From G963664115 sp965216035 (GTDB taxonomy: Bacteria; Acidobacteriota; Terriglobia; 20CM-2-55-15): a stretch of 64,000 nt of DNA. Below the pieces are notes generated by a model that ran no database searches, had not been told where the DNA came from, and saw only the letters and a program-made list of their open reading frames with translations. The stretch covers positions 124,001 through 188,000 of the forward strand of contig CBDCFM010000019.1 in NCBI GenBank assembly GCA_965216035.1, in the 5' to 3' direction. The position numbers and the translations under genes are program-made. How positions within the stretch are numbered: position 1 is the first letter of the stretch; each line of letters opens with the position of its first letter. Of the stretch, positions 44,738 through 52,461 are shown in pieces.

Positions 44738-45166
44738 TCAACCGGTGATGTATTTCGTCAGCTGGTCGATCTCGAATTTGTCGCTCTCGATGATGGCGCG
44801 CACCACGTCTCCGATCGAGAGCACTCCGACGACTTTTTCATCGACCACCACCGGTAGATGTCGGACGCGCTTCTCCGTCATGATCGCCATGGCCTCCTCG
44901 ACCGTCGAATGGGGGCTGACGCAGATGACCGGATAGGACATGATCTCGCGGACATGGGTCTCCCGCGACGCTTTACCTTCAAGAATCACCTTGCGTGCGT
45001 AGTCGCGCTCGGAAACGACACCGACCAGTCGCTCCCCTTCCATGACGAGCAGTGCCCCGACGCCCTTCTGCGACATCTGCTCAATGGCTTCGTAGACTGA
45101 CGCGTCGGGGGACAGTGACCAAACGTCCCGACCTTTCTTGTTTAGGAGTTGAGAAATCAGCGTCAC
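44738..45166 (-). CDS. Two-CBS-domain protein
   Basis: The product is 142 aa and consists almost entirely of a CBS pair (Bateman module): SLSPDASVYEAIEQMSQKG with VGVVSERDYARKV for the first, and SPHSTVEEAMAIMTEKRVRH with VGVLSIGDVVRAI for the second. Such stand-alone modules bind adenine nucleotides and act as energy sensors or regulators of partner proteins. There is no signal or membrane segment. It is the last intact gene before the complex I region and is transcribed away from it. Confidence 0.9.
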   Translation of the reverse strand: MTLISQLLNKKGRDVWSLSPDASVYEAIEQMSQKGVGALLVMEGERLVGVVSERDYARKVILEGKASRETHVREIMSYPVICVSPHSTVEEAMAIMTEKRVRHLPVVVDEKVVGVLSIGDVVRAIIESDKFEIDQLTKYITG

Positions 45167-45247
45167 GGACAGCCTCCGATCAATTCCGGGCAGATTAGCA
45201 TCGTCAATGGCGTCGGTGATATGAAAAAGCGTCAGTGGGATTCGCTA

Positions 45248-46398
45248 GTGGTCCCCGTCAAACAGACTGTAACTTATCGAGCTTCTTTCGGGCACGTTGA
45301 ACTTTTTCAAGAATATCGGAAGCCGTTGCGGTCCAAATGAAGGGCTTCGGGTTCTGATTGTGACCCCCGACATATTCCTCCACGGCCTGGATTAGCTCAG
45401 GAACCGAATGGAAAACCCCGCGCCGAAGCCGTTGTTCGGAAAGATCCCGGAAGAAGCGTTCGACCATGTTCAGCCAGGATGCACTGGTCGGTGTGAAGTG
45501 CACATGAAAGCGCGTGTTGCGCTTCAACCAGTTGACGACTTTCTGATGTTTGTGCGTGGCGTAGTTGTCGCAAATGATATGGATCTGTTTGTCTTTCGGC
45601 ACGGAACGTTTGATCTGATTGAGAAACCGGATCCATTCCTGATGACGATGCTTCGGCATACAGGTCCCGATAATCGAGCCGTCCAGCGTATTGAGCGCGG
45701 CGAACATCGTGGTCGTCCCGTTGCGTTTGTAGTCGTGGGTGAGGGTGCCGCACCGCCCCTTCTTCAGAGGTAACCCGGGTTGCGTGCGGTCCAGGGCCTG
45801 CATCTGGCTCTTCTCATCGCAGGACAAAACAATGGCGTTTTCCGGAGGGTTCAGATACAAACCGACCACATCCTCCAACTTCTCGACAAATTGTTTGTCG
45901 TTGGAAAGTTTGAAGGTGCGTGCCAGATGAGGCTTCAAGCCATGAGCCCGCCAGATTCTCCCTACCGTGGACTCGCTGACGCCGGTTGCCCTGGCCATCA
46001 AGGACCGGCTCCAGTGCGTGGCGTTCGGAGGCTTCCCTTCGACCGTCTTCTTCACGATCCGGGCCCGCTTCCGGCGGCCGATCGAGGGAATCCGTCCACT
46101 GCGGGAAGCGTCCTTTTCGATTCCCCCGAGGCCATCTTCAACGAAACGATCGCGCCAACGTCCGGCCTTTTGACGAGTGATGTCCAACTTGGCAGCGATC
46201 TCCTGATTGTCCAGACCCCCGGCGGCCAGCAAGACAATTCGAGATCGTTCCGCCAACCGGACCGCCACACTGCGGCTTCGGCTCAGTCGCTCCAGTTCCT
46301 TCCGCACAGGAATGTCCAATTTAATCGTCGGTGCTCTCCTCATATATACTCAGACGTAGGAAAGCTGAATAAGTTACATTAACTGTGACGGACTACAC
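45248..46398 (-). mobile_element. IS630-family element
   Basis: The element is 1151 bp. The ends share CTAGTG, CCGTCA and TGTAACTTAT at matched distances. TA dinucleotides flank both sides (45246-45247 and 46399-46400), the typical IS630 target. The transposase stop lies inside the left inverted repeat. It separates the CBS gene from the complex I operon. Confidence 0.88.
45258..46343 (-). CDS. IS630-family transposase
   Basis: The product is 361 aa. N-terminal helix-turn-helix pair (NQEIAAKLDITRQKAGRWRD; ATGVSESTVGRIWRAHGL) precedes a DDE_3 core with acids in IVLSCDEKSQMQALDR, IHIICDNYATHKHQKV and SASWLNMVERFFRDL. It is one uninterrupted frame, so the element is probably active. The ATG at 46343 is used. 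Confidence 0.93.
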   Translation of the reverse strand: MRRAPTIKLDIPVRKELERLSRSRSVAVRLAERSRIVLLAAGGLDNQEIAAKLDITRQKAGRWRDRFVEDGLGGIEKDASRSGRIPSIGRRKRARIVKKTVEGKPPNATHWSRSLMARATGVSESTVGRIWRAHGLKPHLARTFKLSNDKQFVEKLEDVVGLYLNPPENAIVLSCDEKSQMQALDRTQPGLPLKKGRCGTLTHDYKRNGTTTMFAALNTLDGSIIGTCMPKHRHQEWIRFLNQIKRSVPKDKQIHIICDNYATHKHQKVVNWLKRNTRFHVHFTPTSASWLNMVERFFRDLSEQRLRRGVFHSVPELIQAVEEYVGGHNQNPKPFIWTATASDILEKVQRARKKLDKLQSV

Positions 46399-46400
46399 TA

Positions 46401-46695
46401 GGCTGTATAAGTTGGGGTGCCGGTGCTGAAGATCGAGTGACCATTCTGAGTGATCAATCTACCGGTTTCGCTTTTGCGTCCCCTTGCCTGCGACACACCT
46501 TTTTGGACTTTGAGTACCACAAGCGTCAAAAACAGGTGTAACCTATTCGGCGCGCTCCGCGCCAAGAACGGACTCCGGAAGGATGACCGGAAGAGATCAA
46601 TCTAAATCATGGACCGGTCGTCGCCCGACGCCGCCGTCCGCTGGTTCGCCACCCGCGACCTCGAGGATTAGCAGGCTAAGTAGTAGCCACGACGA
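46401..46695. other. Upstream region of the complex I operon
   Basis: It should hold the nuo promoter, but I see no decisive -35/-10 pair. A 20-codon frame at 46609-46671 (MDRSSPDAAVRWFATRDLED) precedes nuoJ by 24 bases and could be a leader peptide or chance. There is no strong Shine-Dalgarno before nuoJ itself. Confidence 0.4.
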
Positions 46696-47217
46696 ATGAC
46701 CTTTCTTGCTGTAATTTTCTACTACATGGCGGCTGCCTCGGTCGCGAGCGCTCTGCTGGCTGTGACACGAAAGAATCCCCTGCACAGCCTCCTCTGGGTC
46801 TTGGCGCTCTTCGGCCACGTCGCGGGCATCTTCTTGCTGCTCGAAGCGGAGTTCTTGGCAGCAGTACAGGTCATCGTGTACGCCGGCGCCATCTTGATCT
46901 TCTACCTCTTTGTGATGATGCTGCTCGACCTGTCGGACGAGGACACTCGGCCGCGGTTCGGCAATCATTGGCCGTTCGCTGCTGGAGCGGGACTCCTCTT
47001 TGTAGGGATCGCGTTTATCGCCCAACTGGAGCGGTCGAACATAGTTGGAATTGAGGAAACACTCTCGGTGGGAGGTCCGCCACAGGGGGGTCTGGCGGAA
47101 ATCGGCATGGCGCTCTTCGGACGATTTGCGTTGCCATTCGAGATGGCCTCCCTGGTGCTGCTGGCAGCAATCATAGGGGCTGTTGTCCTTGCTCGGAGGA
47201 GGGCGACACGGTCATGA
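46696..47217 (+). CDS. nuoJ: NADH-quinone oxidoreductase subunit J
   Basis: The product is 173 aa with five predicted membrane helices. It begins MTFLAVIFYYMAAASVASAL, then SLLWVLALFGHVAGIFLLLEAEFLAAVQVIVYAGAI-type sequence containing the conserved helix with EFLAAVQVIVYAG (pi-bulge region of TM3) and ILIFYLFVMMLLDL. NuoJ is part of the membrane arm beside NuoK and NuoH and transmits conformational change. It is the first gene of the operon; its stop overlaps the nuoK start (ATGA). Length and motifs are normal. Confidence 0.93.
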   Translation: MTFLAVIFYYMAAASVASALLAVTRKNPLHSLLWVLALFGHVAGIFLLLEAEFLAAVQVIVYAGAILIFYLFVMMLLDLSDEDTRPRFGNHWPFAAGAGLLFVGIAFIAQLERSNIVGIEETLSVGGPPQGGLAEIGMALFGRFALPFEMASLVLLAAIIGAVVLARRRATRS

Positions 47218-47519
47218 TCGTGCCCACGAACGTGATTCTGGGATTGAGTGCCGTCCTGTTCGGAATTGGAGTATTCGGATTCCTGGCCCGGCGCAACGTT
47301 ATCCTCATGCTCGTCTCGATTGAGGTCATGCTCAACGCAATTAACGTCAGCCTGGTCGGTTTCAGCCAACACTTCGAAAATCCGCACGGCCAGGTCATGG
47401 CTCTTTTCGTGATCGCCGTAGCCGCCGCTGAGGCAGGAATCGGTCTGGGGCTCGTGATCGCATTGAACCGGAACAAGCCTGGGGTCCGCGTAGGAGACCT
47501 TACCGAACTCAAATGGTAA
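47214..47519 (+). CDS. nuoK: NADH-quinone oxidoreductase subunit K
   Basis: The product is 101 aa with three helices, as usual. The first conserved Glu is in LVSIEVMLNAINVSLVGFS, and the second in VAAAEAGIGLGLVIAL; both are part of the proton channel between NuoJ and the first antiporter-like subunit. Short C-terminal extension NKPGVRVGDLTELKW. It overlaps nuoJ by four bases and the next gene by seven. Confidence 0.95.
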   Translation: MIVPTNVILGLSAVLFGIGVFGFLARRNVILMLVSIEVMLNAINVSLVGFSQHFENPHGQVMALFVIAVAAAEAGIGLGLVIALNRNKPGVRVGDLTELKW

Positions 47520-48982
47520 CGATTTCGGCTATGCCGCTGCTTGCGGTGCTCGTCTCGGCGTTGGCGGCGCTCCTGATCGCATGGACGGGTGAGCGGCGCG
47601 CCAATTTAAGGGAGTTCTGGTCCGTCGCGGCGGGAATCGGGCTGTTCGCTGTTGTCGCGAGCATGATCCCGGAAATTCTGGCCGGTGGAACGGTGGAATA
47701 TGTGCTCTTCCGCGTTCTCCCGGGCATAGAATTCGCCTTTCGAGCGGATGGCTTTGGTCTGCTTTTTGCTTCCGGGGCGGCGCTGCTCTGGGTCTTGACC
47801 TCGTTCTATTCGATCGGCTACATGCGCTCTCTCAAAGAGCACGCGCAGACCCGTTACTATTCCTGCTTCGCACTGGCGCTTACCACTACGATCGGAGTGG
47901 CCTTTTCCGCCAACCTCTTCACGTTGTTTGTATTTTACGAGGGCTTGACACTGGTCACCTATCCGCTCGTAGGGCACAACGAAACGGCCGAAGCCAGAGC
48001 GGGCGCCCGTAAATATGTAATCTATCTTCTGGGTGCGGCCAAGGTCTTCCTGGTAGCCGCAATTGTGCTGACCTATAACGTCGCCGGGACCCTGGAGTTC
48101 CGCAGTGGCGGGATCATGCCGGCTGAGCAGGTAAGCGAGCGGCCGACGCTTCTATTCATGATCTTTGCCCTGTTCCTGTTTGGATTCGCCAAGAACGCAC
48201 TGATGCCGCTGCACAGCTGGCTACCGGCAGCCATGGTGGCGCCGACGCCGGTGAGCGCGCTCCTGCATGCGGTGGCTGTCGTTAAGACGGGTGTTTTCTC
48301 CACGCTCCGGGTCTTTCTCTTCATCTTCGGTTCCGATGCAATGCGGGAACTCGGCGCCGACCAACTGGCTCTGGGCTTTGCCGCGGTCACAATTGTGGTC
48401 GGATCGCTTCTGGCGCTCAGTCAGGACAACCTCAAAGCCAGGCTGGCCTTCTCCACGGTCAGCCAGCTCTCCTACATCATCCTGGGGGCCGCCCTGTTGA
48501 ACTCCAGCGGAGTGCTGGGCGGCGTGGCCCATATCACCAACCACGCCGTCTCAAAGATCACCCTCTTCTTTTGCGCCGGTTCAATTTACGTGTCCGCCCA
48601 CAAGACCGAAATCAGCCAGATGTCCGGCCTGGCAAAACGCATGCCCTGGACGATGGCCGCATTTGCGCTCGCGTCCTTGAGCGTGGTGGGCATCCCGGTG
48701 ACCAGCGGGTTCGTCTCAAAATGGTACCTTGCAATCGGCGCTGTAGAGGACCAGAGCTTTGTCCTGTTGACCGTCCTTCTGGTCAGCTCGCTCCTGAACG
48801 CGGTCTACCTCGGCTCGATTGTGTACACGGCCTACTTCGAGACAGAGTCATCGACATCCCACGAAGAAATTAGGGAAATACCCTGGATCGTTGCCCCGTT
48901 GGCGATCAGTGCGGCTGTCAGCCTCTTGCTGGGCATTTTCCCTGCCCCGGTCCTGGCGCTGGCAGGGAGGGTGTTGCAATGA
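47513..48982 (+). CDS. Antiporter-like membrane subunit 1 (MrpD/NuoL-M superfamily)
   Basis: The product is 489 aa with about 14 membrane helices. It belongs to the proton-conducting family shared by NuoL/M/N and MrpA/D, nearest by eye to monovalent cation/H+ antiporter subunit D proteins. Key residues are in place: Glu in LFVFYEGLTLVTYPLV (TM5), Lys in FGFAKNALMPLHSWLP (TM7), Lys in HAVAVVKTGVFS (TM8) and Lys in HAVSKITLFFCAGS (TM12). It is too short for a NuoL lateral helix. It lies between nuoK and a small membrane protein. It is additional to the L-like, M and N subunits and so would make a fourth proton-translocating module. Confidence 0.85.
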   Translation: MVTISAMPLLAVLVSALAALLIAWTGERRANLREFWSVAAGIGLFAVVASMIPEILAGGTVEYVLFRVLPGIEFAFRADGFGLLFASGAALLWVLTSFYSIGYMRSLKEHAQTRYYSCFALALTTTIGVAFSANLFTLFVFYEGLTLVTYPLVGHNETAEARAGARKYVIYLLGAAKVFLVAAIVLTYNVAGTLEFRSGGIMPAEQVSERPTLLFMIFALFLFGFAKNALMPLHSWLPAAMVAPTPVSALLHAVAVVKTGVFSTLRVFLFIFGSDAMRELGADQLALGFAAVTIVVGSLLALSQDNLKARLAFSTVSQLSYIILGAALLNSSGVLGGVAHITNHAVSKITLFFCAGSIYVSAHKTEISQMSGLAKRMPWTMAAFALASLSVVGIPVTSGFVSKWYLAIGAVEDQSFVLLTVLLVSSLLNAVYLGSIVYTAYFETESSTSHEEIREIPWIVAPLAISAAVSLLLGIFPAPVLALAGRVLQ

Positions 48983-49242
48983 GCTTCCTGGAAAGACAGC
49001 TGGAAGATAAGGTGCGTTTCGCCCGGATTAAGCGCATCTTCTATATCGTCCTGGGCGCAATAGCTATCGCCGAAATTGTTCTGCCGCACATCTTCGAAAG
49101 CGAGGAGCACCACTTTGCATTCGAAGGTTTCCCGGCGTTTGGCTCGCTCTATGGGCTGATCTCCTGCGTGGCGATCATCGTCGTGTCGAAACTCATCGGA
49201 AAGGCGTGGCTAATGCGCCGCGAGAACTACTATGACTCTTGA
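48979..49242 (+). CDS. Small two-helix membrane protein of the complex I operon
   Basis: The product is 87 aa: an amphipathic basic N-terminus (FLERQLEDKVRFARIKRI), helix 1 (FYIVLGAIAIAEIVLPHIF), a loop with EEHHF, helix 2 (SLYGLISCVAIIVVSKLIG) and the tail MRRENYYDS. It resembles no standard Nuo subunit. It overlaps the upstream antiporter gene by ATGA and the downstream one by 11 bases, so it is translated with them and is probably an accessory subunit between the two. Similar small proteins accompany paired MrpD-like genes in some bacteria; the function is unknown. Confidence 0.75.
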   Translation: MSFLERQLEDKVRFARIKRIFYIVLGAIAIAEIVLPHIFESEEHHFAFEGFPAFGSLYGLISCVAIIVVSKLIGKAWLMRRENYYDS

Positions 49243-50998
49243 GTGGGTACACCCGGGGCTCTTGCTTATCCTGGGCGCCTGGCTCCTGGTTTTCCTCAAA
49301 GGCCCGATCAAACGCGTCGCGATGGTGGTCCTTCCGGTCGCAGCTTTGGTCGATTGCGTCTTGATGTCGCCTGGAACCTATGGCGAGGTCAGCTTCCTGG
49401 GGCAAGACCTCGTGCTGGGCCGGGTAGACAGTTTGAGCCTGGTGTTTTCCTACGTCTTCTCGCTGATGGCCTGCGTGGGCATGGTATACGCCCTCCATGT
49501 CAAGGACGACTTCCAGCACATCAGCGCCCTGACATATGTCGGCGGCGCGCTCGGAGTCACGTTTGCCGGGGATTTCCTTTCCCTTTACCTGTTTTGGGAG
49601 CTCATGGCGATCTCATCCGTGCTCCTGGTGTGGCTGCGACGGGAACCGTCGGCGGTGTCGGCCGGCTTCCGCTATCTTCTGGTCCATATGGTTGGAGGCC
49701 TCGTCCTCCTGGCAGGGATCGTCGTGCACTGGTCCCAGACCGGATCGCTTGCCTTCGAGGATATGGGTGTTTTTTCCGGCGGCATGGCCTGGACCCTGAT
49801 TCTCGTGGCCTTCCTTCTCAACGCGGCTGTGCCGCCTCTGGGCGCCTGGCTCCCGGACGCCTATCCCGAGGCGACCGTTACCGGGGCGGTCTTCATGACG
49901 GCCTTTACGACCAAGTCCGCGGTCTATGTCTTGATCCGGGGCTTTGCAGGGACGGAACTCCTGATCTGGTTGGGAGCGGCAATGGCAGTCTATGGCGTCG
50001 TCTACGCCGTACTTGAAAACGACGCGCGCCGGCTATTGGCCTACCACATCATCAGCCAGGTCGGCTACATGGTATGCGGGGTCGGCATTGGGACGGCGCT
50101 GGCCATAAACGGCGCCACCGCCCACGCCTTCGCTCACATCCTTTATAAGGCAGTTCTGTTTATGGGAGCCGGAGCTGTCCTCCAGATGACAGGGGTGAGA
50201 AAGCTGGGCGAAATGGGAGGACTGTACAAGACGATGCCGATCACGCTTGGTCTCTATATGATCGGCGGCTTTGCAATTTCGGCCGTCCCGCTCTTTAGCG
50301 GTTTCGTAAGCAAGTCCATGGTGATTGCCGCAGCTGGCGAGGAACACCTGACGACGATCTTCCTGATGCTCACACTGGCCTCGGCCGGTACGTTCCTGCA
50401 CACCGGCCTGAAGCTGCCGTATTACATGTTCTTTGGCAAGGATTCGGGCCTGCGCCCCAAGGAACCGCCCACGAACATGCTCGTGGCCATGGGTTTGGGC
50501 GCCCTCGGGTGTGTTTTGATCGGGGTGTTTCCCGGACTTCTGTATGCGCACCTTCCGAACCCGGTGGACTTTATCCCCTATACCCTGACGCACGTGATGA
50601 GCACGCTCGGAATGTTGGGATTTACGGCCATGGGTTTTTTCCTGCTGCTCAAGCACCTGGATCCGGAGCCCAAGGTCAGCCTCGACACGGATTGGTTCTA
50701 TCGCCGCCCTTCGCTTTGGATAGTGAGCCTGGCCCAGGGGCCCCTGGCGCGTCTCGAGTACGGCTTTGTTGGAGAGGCCTATGAGCGTCTGGTTCGCGGC
50801 CCCGTGTTGGGGGTAGCGAATCTGTTCCGCAAACTCGACAGCCTCGTCGTTGATTCCGCAATGGTGGGCGTGGGTCGTTCAACCCAGAGCTTGAGTCAGG
50901 TCCTGAAGACGGTGGGGAACGGCCAAGTCCAGTATTACGGCCTGATCATGGCGGCAGGAATTCTCGCACTTTTTGTTCTGGCAGTGTTCTTCTCATGA
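49232..50998 (+). CDS. Antiporter-like membrane subunit 2 (MrpD-like with NuoL-type C-terminus)
   Basis: The product is 588 aa. The first 14 helices resemble Na+/H+ antiporter subunit D: Glu in LYLFWELMAISSVLLVW (TM5), Lys in FTTKSAVYVLIRGF (TM8), Lys in HILYKAVLFMGAG (TM12). The TM7 position that is Lys in most relatives reads FLLNAAVPPLGAWLPDAYP, with no Lys. The C-terminal 120 residues (DTDWFYRRPSLWIV, VDSAMVGVGRSTQSLSQVL, GQVQYYGLIMAAGILALF) look like the NuoL end with the lateral helix and last anchor helix. It therefore probably occupies the distal NuoL place. Confidence 0.85.
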   Translation: MTLEWVHPGLLLILGAWLLVFLKGPIKRVAMVVLPVAALVDCVLMSPGTYGEVSFLGQDLVLGRVDSLSLVFSYVFSLMACVGMVYALHVKDDFQHISALTYVGGALGVTFAGDFLSLYLFWELMAISSVLLVWLRREPSAVSAGFRYLLVHMVGGLVLLAGIVVHWSQTGSLAFEDMGVFSGGMAWTLILVAFLLNAAVPPLGAWLPDAYPEATVTGAVFMTAFTTKSAVYVLIRGFAGTELLIWLGAAMAVYGVVYAVLENDARRLLAYHIISQVGYMVCGVGIGTALAINGATAHAFAHILYKAVLFMGAGAVLQMTGVRKLGEMGGLYKTMPITLGLYMIGGFAISAVPLFSGFVSKSMVIAAAGEEHLTTIFLMLTLASAGTFLHTGLKLPYYMFFGKDSGLRPKEPPTNMLVAMGLGALGCVLIGVFPGLLYAHLPNPVDFIPYTLTHVMSTLGMLGFTAMGFFLLLKHLDPEPKVSLDTDWFYRRPSLWIVSLAQGPLARLEYGFVGEAYERLVRGPVLGVANLFRKLDSLVVDSAMVGVGRSTQSLSQVLKTVGNGQVQYYGLIMAAGILALFVLAVFFS

Positions 50999-52461
50999 GT
51001 TATCCGGTCCTCACCGTTACAACGTTTCTGCCTCTTGCGGGCGGTGTAGTGATCCTGCTGCTGGGCAGCGAGCGATTGGCTCGCTGGATCGCTCTCGCCA
51101 CCACGCTGGCCACGCTAGCCATCTCGGTCCCCCTCTACCAGGGGTTCGACAAGACCTCAAGCGCCCTGCAATTTGTGGAGTCGCGAGAATGGATCCCGAC
51201 ATGGAACATCGCCTACGGCATGGGTGTGGACGGTATCAGCCTTCCGTTCATCTTCCTCGCCTCGCTGCTGGGCGTCCTGTGCATCGGCGCCTCCTGGTCC
51301 GCAATCCAAACGCGGACGCGAGAGTTCTATACGTCCCTCCTGGTAGCGGAAACAGCGATGATTGGCCTTTTCGCGGCTTCGAACCTTTTTCTCTTCTATG
51401 TGTTCTGGGAACTGATCCTTATCCCCATCTTTCTTCTGATCGGCGTCTGGGGAGGCCCGGGTCGCGTCTACGCATCGATCAAATTTTTACTCTTCACGCT
51501 CGCTGGAAGCGTCTTGATGCTTGTGGGCATGATCGCCCTCTACCAGTCATTGGGCACGTTGGACTTCAGGGCACTGGCACTGGCCCGGGACAGCCTCGAT
51601 CCGGGGCGGCAAGCCTGGCTATTCGCGGCCTTTCTGGCCGCTTTCGCCGTGAAGGTGCCTATGTTTCCGGTACACACCTGGCTTCCGAACGCCCACACGG
51701 AAGCACCCACGGCAGGGAGCGTGATTCTGGCCGGGATCCTCCTCAAAATGGGAGCCTACGGTTTTCTGCGCGTCTCGCTTCCGATTCTTCCCGACGCCGT
51801 CCAACTTTTTTTAACGCCCATGTTGGTCATCTCCGTGGTGGCCATTGTCTATGGCGCGTACGTGACGCTTGTCCAGACGGACGTCAAACGCCTTATCGCT
51901 TTCTCGAGCATCAGCCACATGGGTTTCGTCACGCTGGGCATCTTCACGCTCGACGCGGGCGGAGTCGAAGGAGCGATCCTACAGATGATCAACCACGGGA
52001 TCATCTCAGCCGCACTCTTCTTGTGCGTCGGCATGATCTATGAGCGCACTCACACGCGTGAGATCAAGGAATACGGGGGGGTTGCCAGAACCGCACCCGT
52101 CTATTCCGCCTTCCTGGGGCTGTTTTGCCTGGCAGGGACAGGATTCCCGGGTTTGAATTCATTCGTCGGGGAGTTTCTGATCATCGGTGGCGCTTTCAGA
52201 ACCCACGTCTTGTTGGGAGTTTTGGCTGTCTGGGGCGTCGTCCTTGGAACGGCGTACCTCGTCTGGCTCTACTACAGAGTAATTATGGGAGAGATCAACC
52301 CCGCACTCGCCGGACTCAAGCTGGAGCTCAATGCCCGTGAGGTGGCGACCCTTGCCCCCCTGGTCTTTTTCGCGGTGTGTCTCGGCCTTTACCCTGATCT
52401 CGTCCTGTCGTATTTGCGAGTTCCCGTAGCCGAGCTGCTTGCCGGAGGCGTCACTCCATGA
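50995..52461 (+). CDS. nuoM: NADH-quinone oxidoreductase subunit M
   Basis: The product is 488 aa with about 14 helices and is typical NuoM: LFLFYVFWELILIPIFLLIG (TM5 Glu), FAVKVPMFPVHTWLPNAHTE (TM7 Lys), GILLKMGAYGFLRV (TM8 Lys) and FLCVGMIYERTHTREI with the NuoM-specific TM12 Glu. ATGA overlap with the previous gene and with nuoN. No anomaly was noticed. Confidence 0.95.
   Translation: MSYPVLTVTTFLPLAGGVVILLLGSERLARWIALATTLATLAISVPLYQGFDKTSSALQFVESREWIPTWNIAYGMGVDGISLPFIFLASLLGVLCIGASWSAIQTRTREFYTSLLVAETAMIGLFAASNLFLFYVFWELILIPIFLLIGVWGGPGRVYASIKFLLFTLAGSVLMLVGMIALYQSLGTLDFRALALARDSLDPGRQAWLFAAFLAAFAVKVPMFPVHTWLPNAHTEAPTAGSVILAGILLKMGAYGFLRVSLPILPDAVQLFLTPMLVISVVAIVYGAYVTLVQTDVKRLIAFSSISHMGFVTLGIFTLDAGGVEGAILQMINHGIISAALFLCVGMIYERTHTREIKEYGGVARTAPVYSAFLGLFCLAGTGFPGLNSFVGEFLIIGGAFRTHVLLGVLAVWGVVLGTAYLVWLYYRVIMGEINPALAGLKLELNAREVATLAPLVFFAVCLGLYPDLVLSYLRVPVAELLAGGVTP

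Noticed and set aside
46609..46671. 20-codon leader peptide before nuoJ
   Set aside because: It has a start and stop but only a distant purine-rich stretch as ribosome site and no attenuator-like structure. It is mentioned in the upstream-region entry only.
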